A program made the translations under genes and the position numbers. DNA of 34,661 nt from DYHD01 sp037445375 (lineage in GTDB: Bacteria; Nitrospirota; Thermodesulfovibrionia; Thermodesulfovibrionales; Dissulfurispiraceae), in assembly GCA_037445375.1 (NCBI GenBank), contig JBBIKS010000022.1:1-34661 (forward strand), written 5' to 3'. Position 1 is the first letter of the stretch. Each line of letters begins with the position of its first letter. Shown here piece by piece: positions 7,336 through 15,860 of this stretch. The notes below the pieces were generated by a model. It ran no database searches. It was not told the DNA's origin and saw only the letters and a program-made list of their open reading frames with translations.

Positions 7336-8180
7336 ATTTTTGGAAAGTAATCATATGCCTCTTGTGCGTTCATTGAGCTTCTCACAAGGGGACCAGAGGC
7401 GACGTATTCAATTCCTGATGAAATAGCTATCTCTTTTAGTTTTTCAAATTCCTCTGGCTTTATATAACTTACTACTGGCACCTTATTTTTGGATGGTCTC
7501 AAGTACTGACCTATCGTAAGAAAATTGCAGCCACACCCTTTTAAATCATGCAGTGCTTCGATAACTTCGTCAAATGTTTCACCAAACCCAAGCATTAATC
7601 CCGATTTTATTTTAATTGCAGGGGCTATTTTTGCTGATTCTCTCAAGATTTTCAAAGAGCGATGATAATCAGCTTGGGGTCTAATGATCGGGTAAAGTCT
7701 CTTAACTGTCTCTATGTTATGATTGAAGACATCCGGGACTGCGGAAAGAACGAGCCTCAAGGCTTCTAAATCTCCTCTAAAATCAGGGGTTAATACCTCA
7801 ATTTTTACATGGCGAAGATTTTCTTTAATTATTTTGATAGTATTAGCGAAGTGCGAAGCCCCTCCGTCATTAAGATCATCCCTCGTCACCGATGTGATCA
7901 CAATATACTTCAGCCTCATTTCTTTGGCAGCCTCAACGATCCTTGCAGGCTCATTCACATCAACATCTAATGGTATCCCGGTTTTAATCGAACAAAAAGC
8001 ACAATCCCTCGTGCATGTGTCTCCCAAAATCAAAAAAGTTGCCGTCGGGACCGAAAAACAATGACTCTTATTCGGACACCTCGCCTCTTCACAAACTGAA
8101 AAAAGTGAATATTTTCTCAGTGTATTCTTTGTAGGGCGTATCCCTGATATTTTTATCTTAAACCAATCGGGCAGATGCAT
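7326..8180 (-). CDS. lipA: Lipoyl synthase (radical SAM)
   Basis: LipA inserts two sulfur atoms into protein-bound octanoate to make lipoyl groups. Both iron-sulfur clusters are visible: the auxiliary CX4CX5C (Cys30, Cys35, Cys41 in CEEARCPNKSHC) and the radical-SAM CX3CX2C (Cys56, Cys60, Cys63 in CTRDCAFC). The C-terminal VRSSMNA provides the serine that binds the auxiliary cluster. The start is placed at MHLPDWFKIK (8178-8180), giving 284 residues, the usual length. In-frame sequence extends 29 residues upstream but is unlike the family; no strong Shine-Dalgarno marks either start. It is transcribed divergently from the GT9 glycosyltransferase. lipB or lplA is not in the window. Confidence 0.95.
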   Translation of the reverse strand: MHLPDWFKIKISGIRPTKNTLRKYSLFSVCEEARCPNKSHCFSVPTATFLILGDTCTRDCAFCSIKTGIPLDVDVNEPARIVEAAKEMRLKYIVITSVTRDDLNDGGASHFANTIKIIKENLRHVKIEVLTPDFRGDLEALRLVLSAVPDVFNHNIETVKRLYPIIRPQADYHRSLKILRESAKIAPAIKIKSGLMLGFGETFDEVIEALHDLKGCGCNFLTIGQYLRPSKNKVPVVSYIKPEEFEKLKEIAISSGIEYVASGPLVRSSMNAQEAYDYFPKMRG

Positions 8181-8296
8181 AGATAATAAAATACAGGAGT
8201 TTAGGAATAAGATGCAAGAACACCAACTATATTTCATTCTGCAGCCAAATCTATTATAATGATACAATATTCTTAAAAAGCTTTGATAGTTTGCAA

Positions 8297-9325
8297 ATGA
8301 TTACCAAAGAAATTATAAAGATTAAAAAATTGCCTAAAAAAATCCTCATAATCAAACCAAGCTCGCTTGGAGATGTAATACACAGCCTTCCTTTCCTGAA
8401 TGTGATAAAAAATCATTTTGAATCATCAAAAATCCATTGGGTAATAGCAAGAGGGCTTGAATGTCTTTTTGAATATCATCCAATGATTGATAAATTATGG
8501 GTTATTAACAAAGATGAGTGGAAAAATATTAGAAAAGTTAGAAATACAATTACCGAGATAAGTAATCTTTACAAAGATCTCAAAGATGAGTCATATGATA
8601 TTGTTGTTGATCTTCAAGGACTCTTAAGAAGCGGAATTTTGACCAATGCTACCCGTGCCCCCCTAAGAATAGGATTTAAGGAAGCAAGGGAAGGAAGCAC
8701 AATGTTTTATACCCATAAAATCCATGGTGGGCAGGAAATTCACGCTGTTGACAGATATCTAAAAATTGCTGCAGCACTGGGGTGTGATATTGATAATGTA
8801 ATATTTCCAATGCCATTAATCTTTGAGTCAGAGAGAGTCATGAGTTTAAAAAACGAGATAAATGAATATGCTGTGCTCGTTCCAGGGGCAAGATGGAAAA
8901 CAAAACAATGGCCGCCTGAAAAGTTTGCTCAACTTTCAAGTCTTATGAATATCAAGAGCATAGTCATAGGAAGCGAGCATGATAGAGAAATTTCTGAATA
9001 CGTAGAGTCACTTTCATCAGGCAATGCCATATCAATGGCAGGCAAAACAAACCTTAAGGAACTTATACCTTTAATCAGAAATGCAAAATTTGTTATAGCT
9101 AATGACTCTGGTCCGATGCATATCGCCGCTGCATGTGGTGTTCCAGTTATATCAATATTTGGCCCTACAAATCCAGTGCGAACAGGTCCTTATGGGGCAA
9201 ATCACATTGTCATAAAATCAGATTTGCCTTGCTCGCCCTGCTATAAAAGAAAATGCAAAACCATGAAATGTCTTAGAAGCATCTCAGTTGAGGCGGTTTA
9301 TGATGCTGCCAGATTAGTGCGATAG
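8297..9325 (+). CDS. GT9-family glycosyltransferase (heptosyltransferase-like)
   Basis: This 342-residue GT-B enzyme resembles lipopolysaccharide heptosyltransferases (WaaC/WaaF). The N-terminus has the typical KKILIIKPSSLGDVIHSLP. The donor-site region NDSGPMHIAAACGVPVISIFG-PTNPVRTGPYG and a cysteine-rich C-terminal segment (CSPCYKRKCKTMKC) are family hallmarks. It probably adds heptose or a related sugar to the lipid A inner core on the cytoplasmic face. The ATG at 8297 is preferred over an in-frame TTG at 8291. cysK begins 43 bases downstream on the same strand. Donor and acceptor cannot be assigned from the sequence. Confidence 0.9.
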   Translation: MITKEIIKIKKLPKKILIIKPSSLGDVIHSLPFLNVIKNHFESSKIHWVIARGLECLFEYHPMIDKLWVINKDEWKNIRKVRNTITEISNLYKDLKDESYDIVVDLQGLLRSGILTNATRAPLRIGFKEAREGSTMFYTHKIHGGQEIHAVDRYLKIAAALGCDIDNVIFPMPLIFESERVMSLKNEINEYAVLVPGARWKTKQWPPEKFAQLSSLMNIKSIVIGSEHDREISEYVESLSSGNAISMAGKTNLKELIPLIRNAKFVIANDSGPMHIAAACGVPVISIFGPTNPVRTGPYGANHIVIKSDLPCSPCYKRKCKTMKCLRSISVEAVYDAARLVR

Positions 9326-9368
9326 TTCTATAGCGCGACAGAGCGACAGCAAATTATGGAGGCAATAG

Positions 9369-10292
9369 ATGAAATTAAATAAAGATGTTTTGAATCTTAT
9401 AGGCAATACCCCCCTTGTAAAGATCAACAGACTGGTTTCGGCAGATTATGCTGAGATTTGGGCAAAGCTCGAAGGGTTAAATCCGGGAGGTTCTATCAAG
9501 GATAGAATTGCCCTTGCGATGATAGATGCAGCAGAACAACAGGGCAGATTAAAGGCTGGAGGAACAATAATAGAACCCACAAGCGGAAATACCGGGATTG
9601 GTCTTGCAATGGCAGCAGCGGTTAAAGGTTATCGTTTAATCCTTACAATGCCAGAAACGATGTCTATCGAAAGAAGGCAACTATTGCAAGCATTTGGGGC
9701 AGAAATTATCTTGACTTCAGGCGAAAAAGGCATGATGGGGGCTGTAGAGATGGCTGCGAAAATCTCGATAAACAACCCAAATTTCTTTATGCCCCAGCAG
9801 TTTGACAACTATGCAAATCCAGATATTCACCGCCGCACAACCGCTATCGAGATATTAAATGACCTCGGTGATATCCCAGATGCTTTTGTTGCTGGTGTAG
9901 GGACAGGAGGAACAATAACAGGGGTAGGTGAAGTCCTTAGACAAAGAAAATCCGACATCCTTATCGTTGCAGTTGAGCCCGCCGGCTCCCCAATTTTGTC
10001 TGGCGGTTCGCCGGGAAAACACAAGATTGCAGGAATAGGTGCCGGTTTTTATCCGGGCATTTTAAATACCAAAATCTATGATGAGATAATTCAGGTTTCC
10101 GATGAAGATGCGTCAAAAACTGCAAGATCGCTTGCAAAAAAAGAAGGCTTGCTCGTAGGAATTTCGTCCGGTGCCGCAATGTGGGCGGCACGGATAATCG
10201 CAAAAAGACTCGGGCATGGCAAAAAAATGGTTGTTATTTTCCCAGACAGAGGGGATAGATACCTAAGCACGGGCTTATTTAATATTGGTTAA
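9369..10292 (+). CDS. cysK: Cysteine synthase (O-acetylserine sulfhydrylase)
   Basis: A 307-residue fold-type II PLP enzyme that makes cysteine from O-acetylserine and sulfide; CysM-type members can also use thiosulfate. PLP Lys44 lies in NPGGSIKDR. The substrate loop is EPTSGNTGIG, the phosphate cup is GTGGTITGVG, and GISSGAA is the conserved C-terminal serine motif. A good GGAGG site precedes the ATG. It follows the GT9 gene on the same strand. CysK and CysM types are hard to separate by eye; the general sequence is closer to CysK. Thiosulfate use would fit with the YeeE-type transporter in the window, but the two loci are 5 kb apart, so any link is inference. Confidence 0.95.
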   Translation: MKLNKDVLNLIGNTPLVKINRLVSADYAEIWAKLEGLNPGGSIKDRIALAMIDAAEQQGRLKAGGTIIEPTSGNTGIGLAMAAAVKGYRLILTMPETMSIERRQLLQAFGAEIILTSGEKGMMGAVEMAAKISINNPNFFMPQQFDNYANPDIHRRTTAIEILNDLGDIPDAFVAGVGTGGTITGVGEVLRQRKSDILIVAVEPAGSPILSGGSPGKHKIAGIGAGFYPGILNTKIYDEIIQVSDEDASKTARSLAKKEGLLVGISSGAAMWAARIIAKRLGHGKKMVVIFPDRGDRYLSTGLFNIG

Positions 10293-10416
10293 AGCATCTT
10301 ATTCAAAGTAAAAATATATTGTTATTCGTCGCGAAAATGGTTCTTTTGCGCTGACTTGTCTTTATGAAAGTCTGGGGATATTTGAGATATCTAAATTGCT
10401 GAAGAATAGAGAATAA

Positions 10417-10450
10417 TTTAAGAGGCGTTCATTGCTGAACGCCTCTTAAA
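10417..10450. terminator. Bidirectional terminator between cysK and the Ala/Lys-rich gene
   Basis: TTTAAGAGGCGTTCA (10417-10431) pairs perfectly with TGAACGCCTCTTAAA (10436-10450) around the loop TTGC. It ends six bases from the minus-strand gene's stop codon and also lies downstream of cysK. Confidence 0.85.
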
Positions 10451-10456
10451 GACAAA

Positions 10457-10966
10457 TTATTTTTTAGGAGCCTCTGCGGGCTTTGCCGGCGCTGCTGGCT
10501 CGGCTGGCTTCGCATCTGCCTTTGGCTTCTCAGCCTTGGCTGGTTCTGCTTTCTTTGCATCAGCCTTTGCTGCTGCCTTCTTTATGCTCTTTGCAACATT
10601 CTTTCCATCCTGCACTGTGTACTTTGCAGTAACCTTATCTCCTACCTTAACATCGGCGAGGAGCTTTGGATCTGCAGTCATTGTAACATCAGCTTTCTTA
10701 CCCTTAACAGTGATGGCTTTTGCTGCTGCATCGACTGCGACAACTTCACCGGTAACCTGCTTTGCCTTTGCCTTCTCGGCTTTCTTCTCATCAGCCTTTG
10801 GCTTCTCAGCAGGAACTGCTGGTTTTGCTGCGTCTTTTTTCTCTGCTGGTGCTGCTGGTTTAGGCGCATCCTTTGTTACTGCTGGCTTTTCTTGAGCTAT
10901 TGCTACTGAAGAAACTGCAAAAACAAAAAGAATTGCAACTATTAATGCCAAATACCTCTTCATCAA
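10457..10966 (-). CDS. Exported Ala/Lys/Pro-rich protein of unknown function
   Basis: A 169-residue protein with a clear signal peptide (MMKRYLALIVAILFVFAVSSVAIAQ). The mature chain consists of low-complexity Ala/Lys/Pro/Glu tracts on each side of a compact unit, roughly residues 68-130, reading VTGEVVAVDAAAKAITVKGK and then VKVGDKVTAKYTVQDGK. That unit resembles the beta-rich segment of the protein at 4325-4621. The tails look like disordered, positively charged wall- or polymer-binding sequence, but that is inference. The start is fixed by AAAGGAGGTG, the same unusually strong ribosome site used at 4325, which suggests high expression. Function unknown. Confidence 0.85.
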   Translation of the reverse strand: MMKRYLALIVAILFVFAVSSVAIAQEKPAVTKDAPKPAAPAEKKDAAKPAVPAEKPKADEKKAEKAKAKQVTGEVVAVDAAAKAITVKGKKADVTMTADPKLLADVKVGDKVTAKYTVQDGKNVAKSIKKAAAKADAKKAEPAKAEKPKADAKPAEPAAPAKPAEAPKK

Positions 10967-11156
10967 TAAATCACCTCCTTTCTAAACTTTAATAATAATT
11001 TACCCCACTTTTAGCCATGCATGAGTTGCAAGTATAATGCCATAGTGAAACACAAAACGTAAGTTTTATAACTTAAGCATTTATGTATAAAGTTTTATCT
11101 TGCTTAATGCAAATATATCTTTAACCTGAATTGAGCGATTTTACTCGTAAGCATAA

Positions 11157-11393
11157 TTGAGTATCTGTTTATAAATCCAGTTCTTGCCATCCCGCAACAG
11201 GCGAGACGCCTGTCCTACTTGAGTAAAATTATGCATTTAGATATTAGGATTGCCGTCTCAGCTGTCGCGATGCGGAGTCTTTAAACTGCCATTTTCATAA
11301 AAAGTCGTCATTCCTGCGAAGGCAGGAATAATAGGTTCTGAAGTCCGCATCAAGTGCGGAATGACAAAAAAACCGACTTTATAAACAGATTCT
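11157..11393. repeat. MITE-like element A with 13-bp terminal inverted repeats
   Basis: ATCTGTTTATAAA at 11163-11175 is repeated as the exact reverse complement TTTATAAACAGAT at 11378-11390. The interior holds several hairpins: ACAGGCG/CGCCTGT near 11197-11213, a CATTCCTGC/GCAGGAAT hairpin near 11309, and TCCGCA/TGCGGA near 11344. There is no coding capacity. The preceding 10983-11156 is AT-rich with no gene seen. Confidence 0.65.
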
Positions 11394-11447
11394 ATATAGT
11401 GCGGCAGATCAATAGTTTTTAAGGGAATTTTTTAACTTTGGCTCTAA

Positions 11448-11743
11448 TTAGTGTCTGTTTATAAATGGCGATATCAGCTTAAATCCGTCATTCCCGTAGT
11501 CTTTTGAGCGGGAATCCAGAATCCGTCAGAAAGACACTGGATGCCCGATTAAGCTTGCCCCAGCAGGTCGTGAGCGGGGAACACTTCGGGCATGACGATA
11601 TATACAACCTAAAGGATAGAAAAAACAAAATCATCATAGTTTATCAACACCCTCCCCTCAAGGGAGGGGCTTATTTATCAACCCTCCCCCTTGAGGGGAG
11701 GGCAAGGGAGGGGGTGATTATTGACTTAATAAACAGACTCTAA
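11448..11743. repeat. MITE-like element B with 18-bp imperfect terminal inverted repeats
   Basis: TTAGTGTCTGTTTATAAA (11448-11465) matches the reverse complement of 11726-11743 at 16 of 18 positions, and matches the ends of element A. The body carries the same sequence as the degenerate copy at 2512-2670, followed by GC-rich complementary runs (CCCTCCCC/GGGGAGGG) around 11650-11715. An open frame inside (11504-11743) is only repeat read as protein. The element is probably mobilised in trans by a transposase outside the window. Confidence 0.7.
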
Positions 11744-11898
11744 GTTAGTACTGATTGGCTTCAGTAAACCATACACTTTGAAGAACATAAGATTAATTCC
11801 TTTTCCTTAAGGGATATCGGCAAAAACTGCTAAAGTTATATTAATTTTTTAGATAAAATTAATTATAGCCCATCATCTCCAGCTCAAAGGAATGAAAA

Positions 11899-13293
11899 TC
11901 AGTTTCTTTTTTCAGGATATATATTCCCTTTTGAGGAATCTCCCCGAAGTCCGAATTTTTCAAGTCTGTACCAGAATGTTTTATAGCTCATCCCAAGCAG
12001 TTTAGCGGCATTTGTTGCAATATTATTGGACTTGGTCATAGCTTTTTGTATTAATTCTTTTTCAAGTTCTTCAAAGTTGATCCCATTGTCAGGTATTTCA
12101 ATATCCAGAATGCCTTCTTCTTGAGGGAGCCTGAGCTCGCTTTTTATATCGTTTATATTTATTATATCCTTGTCGCACATCAAGACAGCTCTTTCTATAA
12201 CAGACTCGAGCTGTCTTATATTGCCTGGCCAAGGATATTCTGTAAGCGCCTTCTTTGCGCCTTCGCTTGCATCCTTTATTCTCTTGCCAAATTCGTGGTT
12301 ATACTTGTCAATAAAGAACTTAACAAGGGCGGGTATGTCTTCTTTCCTCTCTCTTAGTGGCGGCAGTTCTACGGTAACAACCTTTAGTCTGTAAAAGAGG
12401 TCCTCGCGGAATCTGCCGGTTGATACTTCCTTTTCAAGTAATTTATTTGTGGCGGCAATAATTCTTACATCTACTTTGATACTGTTTTTACCGCCAAGCC
12501 TTCTGATTTCCTTATCCTGTAGAACCCGCAAAATCTTGGTTTGTGTAAGCAGGGGAAGATCGCCAACTTCATCGAGAAAAAGAGTTCCTTTATCCGAAGC
12601 CTCAAAAAGCCCAATCTTACGGTGAGTCGCTCCTGTAAAAGCCCCAGGCTCAAACCCAAAAAGCTCACTCTCAATGAGATTATCAGGGATAGCCGCACAA
12701 TTTATAACGGTAAAAGGACCTGTGCGCCTTGTGCTATTATAATGAATTGCCCTTGCTATTAATTCTTTGCCTGTTCCGCTCTCTCCATATATAAGAACTG
12801 TAACAGATGTAGGAGTCACCTTTTTTACTATATTTAAAGTCTCCTCCATCTTCTTAGAACTGCTCACAATCCCTTCTATTTTAAATTTATCGTAAAGCTC
12901 ATAACGCAGCCACATGTTTTCCTTCTGCAAATTAACCTTCTCGGCTGCTTCTTTAACTTTGTGTAGAATTACATCCTTATCGAGAGGCTTTGTAAGATAA
13001 TCAACTGCCCCTTTTTTTATAGCATCAACTGCAGATGAGATAGTCCCGAACGCAGTCATTATAATAAAGGCAGGTTTAAATGCCTTGTCAGGCAAGGCAT
13101 CTAAAAGCTCGACGCCGCTTATGCCGCTCATTTTCAAATCTGAAAGGACAATATCAGGGTTAAGTGTATTGATTAATTTCAATCCTTCTTCGCCTGATGA
13201 GGCGGTATGCACTTCATATCCATCTTCTTCAAGAATTGTTTTAATAATCTCCACTTGACGATATTCGTCATCAATCACAACCACAACTGCCAT
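11899..13293 (-). CDS. Sigma-54-dependent response regulator, NtrC family
   Basis: A 464-residue NtrC-type activator. The receiver starts MAVVVVIDDE with predicted phospho-acceptor Asp52 (IVLSDLKMSG). The AAA+ domain has Walker A GESGTGKE, the GAFTGAT sigma-54 loop and Walker B FLDEVGDL. A Fis-type helix-turn-helix ends the protein (NNIATNAAKLLGMSYKTFWYRL). It lies 14 bases after the membrane kinase gene on the same strand, a standard kinase-regulator operon. It is clearly related to, but distinct from, the regulator at 1085-2440. Target promoters were not identified. Confidence 0.96.
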   Translation of the reverse strand: MAVVVVIDDEYRQVEIIKTILEEDGYEVHTASSGEEGLKLINTLNPDIVLSDLKMSGISGVELLDALPDKAFKPAFIIMTAFGTISSAVDAIKKGAVDYLTKPLDKDVILHKVKEAAEKVNLQKENMWLRYELYDKFKIEGIVSSSKKMEETLNIVKKVTPTSVTVLIYGESGTGKELIARAIHYNSTRRTGPFTVINCAAIPDNLIESELFGFEPGAFTGATHRKIGLFEASDKGTLFLDEVGDLPLLTQTKILRVLQDKEIRRLGGKNSIKVDVRIIAATNKLLEKEVSTGRFREDLFYRLKVVTVELPPLRERKEDIPALVKFFIDKYNHEFGKRIKDASEGAKKALTEYPWPGNIRQLESVIERAVLMCDKDIININDIKSELRLPQEEGILDIEIPDNGINFEELEKELIQKAMTKSNNIATNAAKLLGMSYKTFWYRLEKFGLRGDSSKGNIYPEKRN

Positions 13294-13307
13294 ATTAACT
13301 CCTTAAT

Positions 13308-14768
13308 TTAAATCAAATTTGTTCTCTGTGTTATAGGAAAAATAAGCCTGACTTCGCTGCCTTCATTCTTTGTGCTTTTGAATTCAACCTTTCCGCCGTG
13401 ATCTTCTATAACCCTTTTTATAAAAGGCAGGCCAAGCCCCAGACCATCTTTTTTGGTCGAAAAGAATGGCTCAAATATTTTAGGGATGTTTTCAGATGAA
13501 ACGCCCTCGCCATTGTCAGTTACTGTCAAGATGCATTCAGCGCTCGTTATTTCTGTTTTGATTTTTAAATAACATTCCCTCTGGACCGTTTCCATTGCAT
13601 GGAATGCATTGGTTAAGAGATTTAGTATGCAGGATTTAACAAGTTCAGGGTCAACCATTAGTTCACACTCGGTATCTCTTTCAATTATTATATTAACCTT
13701 TTCTGCATCAGCCTTGGCATGAGTAATGGAAAGCAGTTCATCAATAATTTGGTTAAATTGAACTTTTCTCTTATTCATTTTGATAGGCTTGCTGTAGTTT
13801 AAAAACTCATTAACAAGCATATCAAGTCTTTGTATCTCTATTTTTATCCCACTAATAAGGCTGTTAAACCTCTCCTTATCTTTAGTATCTTCTGGAACAT
13901 ACTTGCCGTTTATATAATCAATACTTAAATTTATGTAATTCAATGGATTCCTGATTTCATGAGCCATACTTCTTGATAGCTCCCCGACTGCAGAAAGATG
14001 CTCCACCTCCCTCAATCTTTCCTCAATCTCTTTGTTTTCTCTCAGCTTACTCACCATATAATTGAAGCTCTGTGATAGTTGTCCTATTTCATCAGAACTT
14101 TTTATTGGCAGGTTTTGATTTAGATCACCGTCTGCTACTTTCATTGCAGCCTCTACAACATCGTGAATGGGACGGGTGTATTGCCTTGAAAAAATGAGCG
14201 CCATAGTTATTCCGATGCTGAAAACAACTATTGTAACCACGATCTTTTCAACGGTAGCGGCCCTGAGCAAGTCAGAAAAGTCATCTTTATTAATCTTCAG
14301 GTGAATATATCCGTGATGAATATAAGCATATTCAGTCCCGCCGGAAATTACAGGAAATATGATATTGTATGTCCTGCCTTCATCTGAGACAGGATCTCCA
14401 AGCTCTGCCTTAATTATCAGTTCTTTTTTCTTGCGGGTTATCGGTTCGCCAATTTTTGAAGGGGTAGTACTTGCTATTATCTGGTCTTCATTGCTGATAA
14501 TTGATATCTCTTTAATCCCTTTTGCATCGAGCTGCTTAATGTAATTGCTTAGTCTTGCTTCATTGGTTGTACCAGTTGCGGTAACCTCTTCAACACCTAT
14601 CTGGATAGCTTTGGTAAGTTCCGCGGTTTGTTTTTCAATCTCGGAAAAAATCTTTTGCTCGGAACGATGATAAAAAATGAGAAGGATTGAGATAAGAACG
14701 AAGCTCATAAAAAGCATCATTATTATCAGTTTTGTATTGATTGAGAGGCTCAAAAGAAAATTTTTCAT
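13308..14768 (-). CDS. Membrane sensor histidine kinase with periplasmic sensor and HAMP
   Basis: A 486-residue transmembrane kinase. Membrane segments at about residues 13-32 and 174-194 enclose a periplasmic domain of about 140 residues that could be a small Cache/PAS-like sensor (IKEISIISNEDQIIASTTPSKIGE). A HAMP linker (RPIHDVVEAAMKVADGDLNQNL) follows, then the HisKA helix with His270 in SMAHEIRNPLNYI. The ATPase domain shows NLLTNAFHAM, DNGEGVS and GLGLGLPFIKRVIEDHGG. Its partner is the NtrC-type regulator directly downstream. The ligand is unknown. yggS is divergent, 68 bases away. Confidence 0.95.
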   Translation of the reverse strand: MKNFLLSLSINTKLIIMMLFMSFVLISILLIFYHRSEQKIFSEIEKQTAELTKAIQIGVEEVTATGTTNEARLSNYIKQLDAKGIKEISIISNEDQIIASTTPSKIGEPITRKKKELIIKAELGDPVSDEGRTYNIIFPVISGGTEYAYIHHGYIHLKINKDDFSDLLRAATVEKIVVTIVVFSIGITMALIFSRQYTRPIHDVVEAAMKVADGDLNQNLPIKSSDEIGQLSQSFNYMVSKLRENKEIEERLREVEHLSAVGELSRSMAHEIRNPLNYINLSIDYINGKYVPEDTKDKERFNSLISGIKIEIQRLDMLVNEFLNYSKPIKMNKRKVQFNQIIDELLSITHAKADAEKVNIIIERDTECELMVDPELVKSCILNLLTNAFHAMETVQRECYLKIKTEITSAECILTVTDNGEGVSSENIPKIFEPFFSTKKDGLGLGLPFIKRVIEDHGGKVEFKSTKNEGSEVRLIFPITQRTNLI

Positions 14769-14836
14769 AATGCTATATTTAATATTAACATAACGACTCT
14801 TGAATTTATTCTTAATTCTTACTACTATAAATTACA

Positions 14837-15529
14837 ATGCTTTTAGAAAATACTTCAAGGATTTTCAAGAAAATGAGCCATGCAGCAATGCGTGCTGGAA
14901 GGGATCCCCAAGCCGTTAAGCTCGTTGCTGTAACAAAGACTATCAGCATAAATACTATTCATGAGGCGATAGATATAGGGCTCAGAATATTTGGGGAAAA
15001 CAGGGTGCAGGAGGCGCAAAAGAAAATTCAAGATTCAAAATTCAAGATTCAAAATTCAAGGATTGAATGGCATTTAATAGGTTCTCTCCAGAAAAACAAG
15101 GCAAAACACGCTGTCCGATTATTTGACCTGATTCATACAATCGATTCCATTGAGCTGGCGGAGGAACTTAATAAACAATCAGAAAAAATTAGTAAGGTGC
15201 AGCGAGTGCTTGTTCAGGTTAAATTATCTGAAGAAGAAACCAAACATGGAGCCTCAGAAGATGATCTGTTTCCTTTGCTTGAAAAGATAAAGAACCTCAA
15301 TAATCTAAAACTTGAAGGCTTAATGACCATACCGCCATTCTCTGATGATCAGGAAAAAGCGAGACCATATTTTAGAAAATTAAGAGAAATCAGAGATGAA
15401 GCACAAAAAAAAGGATTTGCTTTGACAGAGCTGTCCATGGGTATGTCAAATGATTTTGAGGTCGCAATAGAGGAAGGTGCAACAATGGTGAGAGTCGGGA
15501 CGGCTATATTTGGGGAAAGACTTACATAA
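14837..15529 (+). CDS. yggS: PLP homeostasis protein, YggS/PROSC family
   Basis: A 230-residue alanine-racemase-fold protein that binds pyridoxal phosphate and buffers its pool. The PLP lysine is Lys34 in LVAVTKT. Other family motifs are FGENRVQEA, EWHLIGSLQKNK, IHTIDS, GLMTIPP and ELSMGMSNDFEVAIEEGATMVRVGTAIFG. Just before EWHLIG the chain contains a low-complexity insert (KIQDSKFKIQNSR), encoded by a heptanucleotide tandem repeat and probably a surface-loop expansion. The rest is complete and of normal length. Divergent from the kinase gene. Confidence 0.95.
   Translation: MLLENTSRIFKKMSHAAMRAGRDPQAVKLVAVTKTISINTIHEAIDIGLRIFGENRVQEAQKKIQDSKFKIQNSRIEWHLIGSLQKNKAKHAVRLFDLIHTIDSIELAEELNKQSEKISKVQRVLVQVKLSEEETKHGASEDDLFPLLEKIKNLNNLKLEGLMTIPPFSDDQEKARPYFRKLREIRDEAQKKGFALTELSMGMSNDFEVAIEEGATMVRVGTAIFGERLT
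15026..15060. repeat. Heptanucleotide tandem repeat inside yggS
   Basis: Five consecutive 7-base units alternate ATTCAAG and ATTCAAA (15026-15060), equal to a 14-base unit repeated two and a half times, and are followed by the similar GATTGAA. The unit is not a multiple of three, so gain or loss of one unit would shift the yggS frame. Confidence 0.85.
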
Positions 15530-15856
15530 AAGCGACTGTAAATACAAACAATCCTTTTACATAGCCATGTCAAAGCAGTTTAATATACCACTATAGACAT
15601 TTAATAAGATTCAGGCTAACACAGCTATGAAGGCAGGGCTGTAAAATAAAGAAGATAAAAGTCAGCCTTTTATTAATAGAAGTAGCGAATAAGTAGAATA
15701 GATAACTTTATGAGAGAATTACTTGACAATCATATTGAAAAGATAATAAGGTTTTACCGTTCTCTTTGATTTATAAAAATTCATCTTCTCCGCAATTCCG
15801 AGCTTCCTACCTTCCTGACTTCCCAACTTTCGAACTGGATTGACCTCATTATCAGG
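15530..15856. other. Non-coding region between converging yggS and moeA
   Basis: This 327-base stretch is AT-rich. I see no gene, tRNA or convincing terminator apart from the inverted repeat at its right end. A 19-codon frame starting at 15710 (MRELLDNH) has no ribosome site and no recognisable similarity. Confidence 0.6.
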
Positions 15857-15860
15857 TCAA
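15840..15860. terminator. Inverted repeat over the moeA stop codon
   Basis: TTGACCT (15840-15846) and AGGTCAA (15854-15860) form a perfect seven-pair stem with a seven-base loop, overlapping the moeA stop codon. There is no T tract, so its role as a terminator is uncertain. Confidence 0.35.

Noticed and set aside
11504..11743. 79-residue open frame
   Set aside because: It lies wholly inside the repeat element 11448-11743; the translation is typical of a non-coding dispersed repeat and there is no ribosome site.
11157..11743. CRISPR array
   Set aside because: The repeats are inverted terminal repeats and internal hairpins of mobile elements; no regularly spaced direct repeats with spacers occur anywhere in the window.
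15710..15769. 19-codon open frame in the yggS-moeA gap
   Set aside because: No ribosome site, no recognisable similarity, and within chance expectation for AT-rich DNA.
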